NCBI GenBank assembly: GCA_021014325.1
Contig: CM037460.1
Span: 27,618,336 to 27,682,335 of the forward strand
Origin: Plazaster borealis
Taxonomy: Eukaryota > Echinodermata > Asteroidea > Forcipulatida > Labidiasteridae
Length of the DNA stretch: 64,000 nt
Direction: 5' to 3'
A program made the translations under genes and the position numbers. Numbering within the stretch: position 1 is the stretch's first letter; each line of letters starts with the position of its first letter. Shown one piece after another: positions 47,051 to 58,021 of the stretch. The notes under the pieces were generated by a model, which did no database searches, was not told the DNA's origin, and saw only the letters and a program-made list of their open reading frames with translations.

Positions 47051-47642
47051 TTTGTCTGTATTGCAAACCACGTAAAAATCCCAATCACATAAAACAACCG
47101 GCAGAGAAGAAACAGCACACACGCAGAGGGGACGCGGTCATCTACCGCACACTAGTCCATACATCTGGCACACAATACATGTTGCTGTTACAGTTCCAGA
47201 TGAGTACTCTCGTGCTTAATCGGAACTCCCAAACTAAAAATCTTGAAATTGAAAATAAAACAACCAAAATATAAAAATACGGTGAATATTGTACATGATG
47301 ATATACAGTGGTGGATAATAAAATTTTAAACAGCAGTATTTATCATTACAGAAAACCACAGAAGATCAAACGCCATAAACCAACCTGCTTTTAAATCATG
47401 CTATGATTCATAGAATAAAGTTGAGCAAAAAAGGCAGTGATATAATGATAAATAACTCGGGTATTCGTTGAAAAAAAATTAAAACCACTCATGTTTTTTT
47501 TATTGGTAAACGTGCCCCCCCCCCCCCCCCCACCCCCGGGCCCCCACCCAAAGTTATACAAAAGTTGTCGATTACCCACTGGAAATATAACTGCACATTT
47601 CAAAATGTACTGCTCATGCGCCGTATGTTAAACCGCCTTATT

Positions 47643-47652
47643 TCTCGCGAGA
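47643..47652. promoter_or_regulatory. CGCG box TCTCGCGAGA upstream of BANP
   Basis: Exact TCTCGCGAGA inside the 12-bp palindrome TTCTCGCGAGAA. In vertebrates this element is the binding site of BANP and marks strong CpG-island promoters. It lies 593 bp upstream of the ZNF341 ATG and about 1.5 kb upstream of the first BANP coding exon, close to a plausible BANP first exon. Autoregulation is inference. Confidence 0.6.
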
Positions 47653-47659
47653 AGGAGCG

Positions 47660-47819
47660 CCATTATCGCCGTCTATCGTGTTTTCCGGGGTTTCGTCTTG
47701 AAACGGGATTTCGTCGAGAAATTACGGGAAGTTTTGAGAAAACTTGGGAAAAACTTTTGAAACTTTTATTGACATACGATCCGAGTGAATTATCGTGACA
47801 CCGTGTCTCACAATTGAGC
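47660..47819 (+). other. Possible non-coding first exon of BANP
   Basis: A consensus donor (GAGC|GTAAGTAT) at 47820 ends GC-richer DNA just after the CGCG box. The first coding exon at 49112 has a good acceptor (TTTTTTTTCAG) and needs an upstream exon. The start at 47660 is arbitrary. No transcript evidence. Confidence 0.35.
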
Positions 47820-49144
47820 GTAAGTATCCAGAAAACGATGATGTATTGATAACCTTGACAGTCTGCTTTTGGTTTGAACACAAACCAAATGGAATGATAG
47901 AACCATCACGTTTTTTATACTTTTAAATTTATATTCTGAATTCTGTTCTACAGAGAATTAATCACTGATCATTTACCCTTTTGCGCTTACGGTAGGGGTA
48001 TGTAGGATAGGTGGGGAATTGTTGGCCGTAAATGCAAACTTGGATGATTTAATCCATTTTCTATGATTTTGTGTAATATTATACAATTTAATTTTGAACT
48101 CACTCACTGCTAGCTGCTCATGTTTGTTAGATTGTTGGGGTTGGATTTTTCTTTACAATTCATTTCATGTTGACAAACTTTTTCCCTCTTGACTAGCTTC
48201 TTAGCATGTTTGTTTGTCTTTGTTTACAACAAGTTTTAGTTTTATTTAGTCCCATTTTAGTATTTAAAAATAAGACAAAATTAAAAAGCAGCCCTTTTCA
48301 AAACATAAAATTAACCTCAAGTCATTATTATAATATTAAGTAGAACATTTCAATTCAATTTCAATTCAACAACATTTATTTCCATACATAAATCAAAATA
48401 AACAGCTTGATTAGTTAACAGAGACTGAAACTGTATGGAGGCATGACCCATTAAAGCAAAAGCTTGTAGGCTGGGATGCCCTGTACAAAACAAAATAAAG
48501 ATGGAAAGTAATTTAATAATATTACAATTATATAATAAAATAATACAGATTAACAAAAGATCAAACAAGGATCAAAACGAGACGGGTATTACAAGCGCAA
48601 AAACCAAACAAACAAACAAAGACCAAAAAAAACACACAAGACAGACCACAACGAACGATCTAAACCACTTCAAAAGTACCATATGTATTGTATAAGAATT
48701 AGTCGGAAGTGACGACCATTTTTCTTTATGTTTTAAATTAGGGCTTTTGGTGGGTCCTCGTACATGTCGTACAGTTTGTTTGACTCAATATTGCTTTGGT
48801 TACAAGGACGATTTAATTATGATGATGATTATAGTCGCGAAAAGCGTAATTCCAACCCTTCATCCTTCCGATGGTCGCAGACCGGCGGGAGGATGGTCCC
48901 AGACTGTCAGCAGGATGGAGGGGGTTATACGATTCGCAACTAATCAGTCAAGATGAACGATGAAGAGCATTTTATTTAGGGTAGTATAGTAATTGTAGAA
49001 GAAGGCGGGAATATAGGGGGCAACAAATTGTTGCTTGTGCTGGCAGGCACAAAAAAACTCTTTTTTATTCTAAATAATGTTTGTATACTTCTTGATTATT
49101 TTTTTTTTCAGAGAGATAAAGTGTTGAAGCCTGGCACCTCAAGG

Positions 49145-52100
49145 ATGACAACAATGAAACTGAAGAGTGATGAGGAGACAAGTGATGAAGCAATGTTACA
49201 AATGGATGTAGAACAGATACCTGTTGTACCAACCATCCTTACAGAAGCAGGTAAAGTACTGTATGGCTCAATCGATCCACTAGACCTTGCAAATCTCGTT
49301 CATATTCAAACAGACACCATTGTTCGAATACACTTTCACTTTCTATTTAAGTCTACTCCTCTAACAACTTTGGCCGTGAAAAAGACAACAATTTTTGAAG
49401 GAAAAACTGCTCAGTCTCTTGTCATGATTGAAAGTCACGCACTAGATGACAAATATTGATTTGATGTTTGTTATGTCCCAAAGTGAGCATCAACTTAAAA
49501 ACACTTGAATGTATAATTTATTTATTTATTATTCTTAAAAATCAATTTAAAGGGATTGTATACGTTTGTTAAGTGGAACCCACTGTTTGTTTCAATCCTA
49601 TATAGTTGTAGATATATACCATAAAACTAACCTGTGAAAAACTTAATTTCAAAAGGTTGTAGCATTTTTGAGATATTGCCGAAAATCTGGAGCGGTTATG
49701 TCAACGCAGGCAGAATAATCTGCAATTGGAATACACAATCTGAGAAACGTTACTGTCAGTAATGCTTCTCAGATTCAAATTTTTGGGGATAAAAAGTGAT
49801 ATCTTTCTCCATAACCGCAGTACTTCGAAGCGAAAAGTTTCTCAAAATACATGATACCATCCAAAGCTGCTGTACTTCTTACCAAGTAAGTTTTTATTGC
49901 CATTAATTTTCAGAGTCATTACCAAACCAGACCCTTTAAGTATCGGTTTTTTCGTAATACTTTGTTTGGTAAATTATTTATTGAAGTAGCACACTTTGAA
50001 GACGAAGAACCGATGGTAAAGAGACAGAGAACAGATGATGCTGAAACCATAACAATGGATGACAGTGTTAAGGTTGGTCACCCTAGCAACACACCTTCAA
50101 ACTTTTTCTTATCATTTTTGTGAGGTATACTATTAGTTAATTAAGTGATTTATAGTTTGTTAACAAATGTGTTCCTCTCTTGTACCAGCCCAACCCCCAC
50201 CCCTCCTCAAAAAAGTATTACATTTGGTTTTATTCTTACACCGATGTGTGTAAAGCACTGTGTACTCAGTACTTTCATGAGTCCCGTGAAAAAAATAAGA
50301 AAGAAAAAAAAAAGTTCTTTTGTCTATAATTTTTCTTTGCTTGTTTTCCCCAATTCTTCTATTTAGACAATTCTTTTCAACATAAACAAAGCCATATCTT
50401 TTCGGCTGGACAGCATGGAGCGTAAGTTAACGAATCTACACAACACATGCTATAAGATGGGGCGCAAGATGGACAACCTTAACTTATCTGTCATAAGAGC
50501 TCTATCAAGAATCAAAGAACTAGAGAAATCGGCGTAAGTGTTTCTAAAGAATTGGGATAAAATGTGAATTCACCTTTACACTGACGGCATTTAGGCCACA
50601 ATGAATAATTGTATCCCTTCCGGAGAAAATATGACAAATTTTGCAAAATACTTTTGCCTTTTATCTAGTATAAACTGAAGCAGTGGGTGCTTTAGAATAT
50701 AACTCAAACCCAGTTTCAATGCAACTGTCCTTTACTGTCCTTGAACTTAACTCAAGCCACTGATCAGTAGCTAGATAAAGACAATTTGTGGAGGAGACTG
50801 GTGTATTTTTAGAGTAGTAATAAACCTTAGTACTGACTATGTCACAATTTGTTTACAACTTTGCAGAAGAATAGGAAACCATTTTGTCTCTGCTCAACAA
50901 CTGTTGGAAATGCAGTACTTCCTTCCGAATTGTTCGTTGCGAATTTTGACGTCACAAACTCGCGTCAAACAATTCGGAAGAGTTGAGCTGTCTTGCGAAA
51001 CATTCGCAGCGAAAACAGCTGTGACGTCAAATTCGCTTCGTAGGTAGTATGAAACAGGCTGTACAGCACTTGAGCAATGCAGTAAACAAACCGTGGATGT
51101 CATCAGTACAGGGGTCTATAAAAGGAGTTATAAGGAGTCAATTTGTTTATCTTTTCAGTGAAAATGGTTCTGCTTCACCTGGGAATACAGTCGTCATTGG
51201 TTTTCCTCCAGAAGGTAAAATATGCCCAAATAATCCCATTAAGTTAACTGAAATTTATGTAAAGTAGTGGTTTCTACAAAAGCTTTCTACTTAATTTGTT
51301 AATTAAAGGCATCGTACACGTTTGGTAATTACTCAAAATATATATTAGCATAAAAACTGACTTGGTAACGAGCAACAGAGAGCTGTTGATAGTATAAAAC
51401 ATTGTGAGAAACGACTCCCTCTGAAGTAACGTAGTTTTTGTGAAAGAGGTAATTGCTCACTAAAATAATAAAAACTTCTTGCAAGAAGTTTTTATTCCTA
51501 ACTGAAAGCACACAAATTTGTACAACAAGGGTGTATTTTCTTTCATCATTTTCTTGCGACTTCGATGACCAATTGAGCCCAAATTTTCACAGACTTGTTA
51601 TTTTATGCATATGTTGGGATTCACCAAGTGAGAACACTGGTCTTTGACAATTACCAAACGTGTACTTTGATGCCTTTAAAATTATTGATTTTTTTGAAAT
51701 ATTTTCTGATTGTTTTACATCCATAGGAGACCACAACCAGGTTCCTTCCACTCCACAGTCACCAATTTCACAGAGCATCAGTCGGAACGTTACACTAATA
51801 ACTCTAAACACAGAAGGTAAAATAAATCAAAACAGTCTGGAACAGTCTCTCTTTATCACTTTTTAAATGTAAATCACTCGTTCTTTTTAAGACAAACTGA
51901 AATCTTCTTTAATCCACCAGCCGTTTCAGTAAACTCTTTTTAACCTACTTTACTGTTACTGGTCTTTTCCCCTCTATTGAATTATATCTCATCTTACTAC
52001 TATTGCTAGACGTCATACACATAAACCCACACTGTTATTGTTACTTGTTGTAGGTGTTATTTTGTTTATTCGTCTATTGTAAAGCCGTTTTTTTGTTTCG

Positions 52101-54934
52101 CTTTTGTAGGCTGTTCCTTGACAAGCCCCGCTTTTTGGAACGTGCCTCCACATTTATTTATATTGACTGTATATTTTGTTTCTTGATGACAATATGTGGA
52201 AATAATTGTTGCTTTGAATTGAATTGAATTGAATTGAATTAGGTATGCTTCTTGAAAACTATAGGGAATTGAATAAAAGTTTTTAAAAAACATGGTTTAC
52301 TTTCTTTTACTTAGATGATTTTCCAAATGGTTGTTGGCTCGGAGATGAAACAAACATGGAATGCAGAGTGCGATGCGGAATCTCACAGTCGTAAGTGTCT
52401 GATCATTTTAATACTGCTGTAGGATTTGTACAAACTACCAGGTGATACAAAATTATGTGCTAATAAACTCTCATTCAAAAACACCTCTAAGCATTTGTAT
52501 TTATTTATTAATAAAATGCAGTTGGCACTCTAATACAAGGTAGTCCTTTCTATAATTACACACAGTGATATGTTGCATGTCATGCAAACATCCAAAACAC
52601 CAGAGAAATGTGCCCTCAAGTTATTGGACTACCTTTTCGATAGAGAGACACAAGCTTCTTCAAACCTGTCTGGCACTGGAAAGCACGGCAAGAAACAGTT
52701 AAACCCACTCATGATCTATGGACTAAGATGTGAGTATTCCAGAAAAATCAACATTTGTGGGAAATATCAAACAGTGATTTTTATTGCAATTTCCTAAGAG
52801 AATGTAGGAAATTTTAAAAAGTTTTTTTTTAAGAATGGAGATTATATGATGTAGTACATTTTGTTCCGGCATGTCGTGGCCGAGCGGATAACAGCACCGG
52901 ACTTAAGCTCTGGTGTTTGTGATCAGCAGAGTGTGGGTTCGAGTCCCGGTCGTGACACCGGCGAGAGCTGGGGAGTAACCTGCGATGGACTGGCAGCCTG
53001 TCCAGGGGGAATACAAATATTATCAGTTGTTTTATGCCAAGGAAACCGGATATAAACACCGGCCTGATGAGCCATATTGGCTCGGGACAAACTTTACTTT
53101 TTTTATATTTTGTTCCCTTTAAAAGGTCACCTTATCAAGCATTTTGGGATCATCGACGGTGAATGGCATCGGATCAGAATGAACATTGATTCAAAGTGTC
53201 GCACAGCATTCCGCCGTAAGCAGCGTGGCCTCTCAATGACTGTTAAAGCATTTGGGTATAAGGCAGGCAACAGTGATGCAGATCAAATTCTAAATGAAAG
53301 GGTGAGTTGGTCAAGGAGATGTTGAGATGTCAGATTCTTATAATTGCATAATTTGAGTTGCAAAAGTAAGAACTAAGAGTATCAATTTATTTTGTTTTTA
53401 CCCTTACACCAATGTCTATTAAGCACTGTATACTCAGTACTTTCCCGAGTTATGTGAAAAAAATCCGCAGGCAAATCACTCGGGTTGGATTCGAACCCAC
53501 AACCTTTGCATTGCTAAGGCAGCGGTCTTACCACTAGACCACCGAGAGTATCAAGTTTAACTATAGTTCAGACGATTGAGCCATATTGGCTCGGGACAGA
53601 CTTTTACTGCAAATCTTAGTTTCTAGAATGTCAAGTTTTAAGAGGTCTTTATTTCTTTTAAAAGCAGTTTGGAGAGCGAGATGACCACACAACAGATTCT
53701 CACAGCTCAGATGAGGGAAGTCACACTCAAGGGGTTCATATTCAACTACCTGTCGATTCTAATATATCTGATATAGCTCAGGAGGTTGAGCACCATCACC
53801 AGCAAGAGAGCAACACTGTCATCAAGAAGGTGAGGTTTTACTGAAAGCCATTCTCACTCTACCAAAAACTTGTACAATTCTTTGATCAGCTTGGAAATTA
53901 AACAACTATTACTACAGGATGAGAAGTGTGTTCTAAAAAGTGAAGAAATTTGAAACTGTGATATGATAGGTTGGGCTGTCAGGTTGGCGTAGTGGTATCT
54001 TTCCTCGCCTTCCACCTCTGGGTCCCCGGTTCAAATCCCACCGGGGCACTATGTGGATTGGGTTTTCAGTCCCTACCTGATTGCAAGGGTTTTCCCTGGA
54101 ATAATTCTCCAGGGTTCTCCTCCCACATCTAAAACTGAAACATCTTTCCTTGTCTCTCCATTGGGTTCTTGGCTAGTACAGTGATTAAGTTCTCTTTTCT
54201 GAGAGTCCTTGGCTTCACAACCAGAATTAATAAATGAAAATAAGTGAAATAGGTCACTGAAAAAAATTAGTATTCTCAAAAGTTTTACAAATCAATGCAA
54301 CCACATAACCATTTTGGAAGACAGTACATATTTGATGTGATAAATTGTACCGAAATGTAAATCTATATGTATATCACCTATAGACCCCTTTCATATGACG
54401 TCACACTCTCAAAAGCGCCATCCCTGAGGCCAAAAGGAGGCAGATCATTAGACGATAGCTGTTCTCTGTACGTAAAAACGTGCGCGTGACCTCGGTGTAC
54501 CTGTAGCGTTTTGCATTATGCAAGTGGGTCTATTGATTTCTATAGACACCTTACACAACGCGGAACGCACCTCCGAACATTGCGTGTCTACCATTTCCAT
54601 CATTTTGGGAGTCAACTATTTTGTGCATTACTGTGCACAAGTTTGACACCCAAAATGACTCCCAGGATAGGCACGTGTGAGTGCGCTGCGCGTTGTGCAC
54701 GGGGTCTATACAAAGAATGATTGAACTGCCTTAAATTAGAGGAACTTGGTATAGTGACATTCATACATTGTTGTCCACTTACATGTACCATAGGTGAGGA
54801 TTGAACAGGATGGCGTACCACTCCATGAGGGCCAGATCAACATCACCCAATCAGGAGAAATTCAAATAGCAGTCATGGAGGAATTGGAAGGAGCTACAAC
54901 CTTAGTCCTACAGCAGCAGAGTGGGGACTCGTAG
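49145..54934 (+). CDS. BANP: BANP (SMAR1), BEN-domain DNA-binding factor, ten coding exons
   Basis: Coding exons: 49145-49250 (exon starts 49112), 49990-50072, 50367-50533, 51159-51214, 51727-51816, 52315-52390, 52566-52729, 53126-53301, 53668-53829, 54794-54934 (TAG). They total 1221 nt, 406 aa, phases consistent. An acidic N-terminus leads to a KRQR basic patch, then a predicted coiled coil (FRLDSMERKLTNLH, ~64-119). NVTLITLNTED-DFPNG...WLGDE leads into the BEN domain (~193-290): LLDYLFDRETQASSNLSG, GKHGKKQLNPLMIYGLRC, IDSKCRTAFRRKQRG. The tail has short EIQIAVMEE-type repeats as in vertebrate BANP. BANP binds unmethylated TCTCGCGAGA and activates CpG-island promoters. The protein lacks most of the long vertebrate Q-rich tail. 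The start ATG is the first in frame in its exon; a neighbouring second ATG (MKLKSDEE) is possible. Confidence 0.95.
49547..49939 (-). mobile_element. MITE family B, copy B8
   Basis: TTAA at both ends; minus orientation. It lies 50 bp before BANP exon 49990-50072. Confidence 0.85.
50225..50290 (-). mobile_element. SINE body fragment
   Basis: TTCTTACACCGATGTGTG, then CTGTGTACTCAGTACTTTC and GTGAAAAAAAT: the body of the SINE at 53390-53552 without the tRNA head. BANP intron. Confidence 0.6.
50906..51040. repeat. Foldback containing two TGACGTCA sites
   Basis: GCGAATTTTGACGTCACA faces TGTGACGTCAAATTCGC about 65 bp later. Outer AATTGTTCG and AACAATTCGG words also pair. TGACGTCA is a CREB-type site, but the context is a foldback. 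BANP intron. Confidence 0.6.
51303..51679 (-). mobile_element. MITE family A, copy A9
   Basis: TTAA on both sides with matching termini AGGCATCGTACACG and TTTGATGCCT. It ends 47 bp before BANP exon 51727-51816. Confidence 0.85.
52217..52240. repeat. (GAATT)n microsatellite
   Basis: Five GAATT units in a BANP intron, complementary to the run at 22734. Confidence 0.75.
52868..53092 (+). mobile_element. tRNA-Leu-like SINE
   Basis: The head GTCGTGGCCGAGCGGATAAC folds as a Leu(TAA)-like tRNA (anticodon loop CTTAAGC, stem CCGGA/TCTGG); B box GGTTCGAGTCCC. The tail CTGCGATGGACTGGCAGCCT and GAGCCATATTGGCTCGGG follow. Ends 33 bp before BANP exon 53126-53301. Confidence 0.8.
53390..53552 (-). mobile_element. 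tRNA-derived SINE, second head type
   Basis: The minus strand begins CTCGGTGGTCTAGTGGTAAG with B box GGTTCGAATCC, then the body AGTACTGAGTATACAGTGCT and GGTGTAAGGGTAAAAAC. Body-only copies occur at 50225 and 57709. A GAGCCATATTGGCTCGGG tail, like that at 53070, follows at about 53577-53595. Confidence 0.75.
53982..54250 (+). mobile_element. tRNA-derived SINE, third head type
   Basis: GGTTGGCGTAGTGGTATC as A box, GGTTCAAATCCC as B box with the CCGG...CCGGGG stem, then GGGTTTTCAGTCCCTACC and CAGGGTTCTCCTCCCAC. BANP intron. Confidence 0.7.
54381..54716. mobile_element. Element with TATAGACCCC termini
   Basis: TATAGACCCCTTTC near the left end and GGGGTCTATA at the right form short inverted termini. 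Inside is a partial palindrome (CATTTTGGGAGTCA, TGACACCCAAAATG). BANP intron. Confidence 0.55.
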
Positions 54935-55055
54935 AGAATCAAGACAAATGTCATTAGGACGGAAGAAGTAGTGATTAAACCTCAGGTAGTGGCAGTCTAT
55001 TTTGGAACCTTTAGTAGTGGCTGATGATGCTTGACGAAGGAGTTGCTTGCCAGCA

Positions 55056-55297
55056 GGGCCCAATTTCATAGAGCTGCTAAGCACAAAAATTTGCTTAGCA
55101 TGAAATTTTTTCCTTGATTAAAACAGGATTACCAACCAAATTTCCATGTGTTGCATATTACCTGTTACTGGTATTCAGCTGTTGTTTGCTTATCCTGAAA
55201 ATCACATGGAAATTTGGTTGGTAATCCTGTTTTTATCAAGGAAGAAATTTCATGCTAAGCAAATTTTTGTGCTTAGCAGCTCTATGAAATTGGGCCC
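55056..55297. mobile_element. Foldback family D, copy D4, long hairpin
   Basis: Arms 55056-55165 and about 55188-55297 are nearly exact complements (GGGCCCAATTTCATAGAGCT outward, CCAAATTTCCATGTG inward) with a ~22-bp loop. It starts 122 bp after the BANP stop, so probably lies in its 3' UTR. Confidence 0.85.
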
Positions 55298-55670
55298 TGA
55301 TAATGTAAAAGGCAGTGCTAAGGTGGTGGGGTCACTGAGAGGAACGGGCACATCGTGAAACACAGTACTTCCCAGCACACCCCCACACAAAATAATAATC
55401 ATAATAATAAATGAACAACCAAAATCTGTTAAATCGATTCGGTTTGATAGATGTTGGCATTACACAAAGGGATCTATGCAGTGTCACTTGCTGGTGAGAC
55501 AAATATTGTGGCCTTTACAAACAACTTTAACATCTTAATTTTTTCCCCTTTTTTTGGTGCTTTCAAGTTGTTCATAGTCAATGATTTTTAATTTGTATTT
55601 GTTTGTTTATTTATTACTATTACTATTTTTCAATTTTGTTTGTTTATTTATTTATTTATTATTTTTTTCT

Positions 55671-56027
55671 TTAAAGGCCCTGTACACTATTGGTAAGATC
55701 GAAGAACACAAATGTTCACAGATTTACACATAACTTACATGATTTAAAGTAAGTAATGGTAGAAAGGGTTGTTCCTTAAAATATTTCTGCCTAAAATGCT
55801 ATCGTTTCTGAGAAATGAGTAAAACAATAGTTTTTATCACGCGCGATAAAAAACTTGATGTTTGAAAAAAGAGAAAACACACAAGGTCTCTTTTCACTAT
55901 TTTCTTGTGACCTCGATGACCAATTGAGCTCAAACTTTCACAGGTTTGTTTGTTCATGCATATGTTGAATCACACAAAATGTGGACACTGATTTTGAGCT
56001 GTTACCAAAAGTGTACAATACCTTTAA
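55671..56027 (+). mobile_element. MITE family C, copy C2
   Basis: TTAA at both ends. Termini AAAGGCCCTGTACACTATTG and AAAAGTGTACAATACCTTT. It contains ATCACGCGCGATAA. Downstream of BANP, possibly in its 3' UTR. Confidence 0.85.
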
Positions 56028-56713
56028 GTGGAGGGGGGGGTACCACATGGATCCACAATTGAGTTGAATACTGCCTGTTTGCTTTTATGAACACTGCTAT
56101 TAAGGCAGACAAAATAGAAACACGTACATAAATGATCAACACTTTCTTCTTTTTTTCTTTAGACAGGCATGATATTCTTCCTACTTCTGATTTTCTTTTT
56201 CTTATTGCCCTCAGAAAAACTAGCAAAATTGATATTTATGAGGCGAAAAAATTCTAAAAAAGCCTTGACCAATGTACATGTAGGTCAGCCCCTGTACCCA
56301 ACAAGATGTTCTTACTATTTTTTCCTGGGGGCCAAATATTGGCCTGTTTAGAGACTAATACAACCAGCCTTACATGTCCAATTATATTTTTGCATTCCCT
56401 ACTTTCTCTATTTATTATAACTAATAACCCTAAATAAAAGTTGCTGCTTTTGTTGCTGTTTTTGTTTAATTTATGAGGTGTCTTTCTCTTTCTTGTTCAG
56501 TATTAAAATTTGTAGTATATGGAGTTAAAAAGGCATAAAACTAGAACATAGATATAAATGTTGTGTTAACATTTTAATTGCTTTTTTTCATCAAACACTT
56601 CTGTTAAGTACAACTTTGGCAAATAAGATTTACTTTACTATTATGCAAATAAACTGTACATTTGTACAAAAAATAATAATTACATTATTTTGTTAATCTT
56701 CATGAATTATTCA

Positions 56714-56719
56714 AATAAA
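56714..56719 (+). terminator. Candidate BANP polyadenylation signal
   Basis: AATAAA followed by a T-rich stretch; another lies at 56648-56653. Either would give a 3' UTR of about 1.7-1.8 kb that includes D4 and C2. Unverified. Confidence 0.3.
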
Positions 56720-57138
56720 GTTTGTCCATGAAAGTGGAGTATGAAACAAAGATTGGTTTCTTGTTCATTTTTAACTAGTAATTGTTGGTAATTTCAATTC
56801 ATATTTCCCAGATGATTTTGTTATAAAGAATTGAATTCTTTCTGGCTACGTTTTTCAACGATTACTATAAATATGCATGCATCATTGCAGCTCTAGGTGT
56901 CTTCACCAGTATGCTTACTGCTTAATTCAAACCTGCGGAAAATGATTAAGCTTTTTGAACTGTGTACAACAAGTCAAAAAAAATGCACTGTGAGCATTGT
57001 TTACCTTAATTTGAAATAATACACAAACTTTTTTAAACTAAAACAGGAACTGATTCATAGGTTCTTTTTTCAATACCACTTGGAACAAAACATTTCTGCA
57101 TTGAGAGCAATACTACGAGTAAATGATTGATATGTAAG

Positions 57139-57442
57139 ATTATCTTCAAGCAAACTTTAATCCTTTATTTTGATTAATCGATCCATGGCAACAAGAGTCT
57201 GATATTAACCTATATTGCACGGCCTATATCAAACCCTGTTCTTAAACACTGTTCTAACATCCGCTTATTGCGCTGTTTTAAGCTTCGCTTCAAGTTTGCT
57301 TGAAGATAGATTCGTTATCACACGCGCGCTCGTGCAATACAGAAAAATGTAGCGCATCTGCGTCCCATATTCAACTTGGCCTTCAACCTCGTTGGAATGG
57401 GTGGGACGCAGAAGAGCTCATTTTTCCGTGTTCCACTTGCAG
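57139..57442. mobile_element. Repeat family E, copy E2
   Basis: TTATCTTCAAGCAAACTTTA, then CTTCAAGTTTGCTTGAAGAT, CTGCGTCCCATATTCAAC and GGGACGCAGAAG. Same order as E1 at 41357. Confidence 0.7.
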
Positions 57443-57708
57443 TTGTAATAATATTTGCCTCTGTCACGTCATTTAAGACCTCTTCAGATCATTGTAATTG
57501 TACTTTCATGTTTTATTTTTTTTTTAATTCTTAAATTAGTTTTTCTTAAATTATTCAGTATTTCTTAAACTGTTCTGGGTGGTGTTTTTTGGGTTTTTTT
57601 TTACATCTATAAAGGGCCACGGAATCCAGTTTGGTGTCACTTTGGTGTAAGTGCAATATATAAAAGCCTTTTTATACAATATATAAAAGCCTTTTTATAT
57701 AAATATAA

Positions 57709-57860
57709 ATTGTTTTTACCCTAACACCGATGTGTAGAGTACTCTATACTCAGTACTTTCCAGAGTTCTGTGAACAAAAAGGGTTTTCACAGAACTCGGG
57801 AAAGTACTGAGTATACAGTGCTTAATACACACCGGTGTAAGAGTAAAAACACTTTATATT
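57709..57860. repeat. Head-to-head SINE bodies forming a hairpin
   Basis: ACCGATGTGTAGAG...CAGTACTTTCCAGAGTTCTG faces CAGAACTCGGGAAAGTACTG...ACACCGGTGTAAGAG. The body is that of the 53390-53552 SINE, in two inverted copies without tRNA heads. Confidence 0.7.
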
Positions 57861-57891
57861 ATTTATCCCCGATGCAAAACACCTTTTCATT

Positions 57892-57892
57892 A

Positions 57893-57931
<39 letters not shown>
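57892..57931. repeat. (ATT)n microsatellite
   Basis: Thirteen ATT units between BANP and the ZNF341-like gene. Confidence 0.9.
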
Positions 57932-58021
57932 CAATTAAGGTTATCATTTGACAAAGAAAGCTGATAAAGAAATAACCGCGTATATTAATCTTCGAAAGTG
58001 ATTTTGAAAAAATGACTGGTG

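Larger units (their letters stand above)
47051..49111. promoter_or_regulatory. Head-to-head spacer between ZNF341 and BANP
   Basis: The two genes diverge from here. The ZNF341 start context is AAAATGGCGC, YY1-like. A C-run occurs at 47514-47545. About 47600-47700 is relatively CpG-rich and holds the CGCG box. After 48300 there is a LINE-like AT-rich tail (CAATTCAATTTCAATTCAAC) and otherwise nothing recognised. Confidence 0.5.

Noticed and set aside
49028..49144. Upstream BANP start giving a longer N-terminus
   Set aside because: The stretch before 49112 is the intron's polypyrimidine tract and acceptor, so it is not coding.
52868..52956. Possible functional tRNA-Leu gene
   Set aside because: The head folds, but the acceptor stem relies on wobble pairs and the sequence continues into a SINE body shared with other copies.
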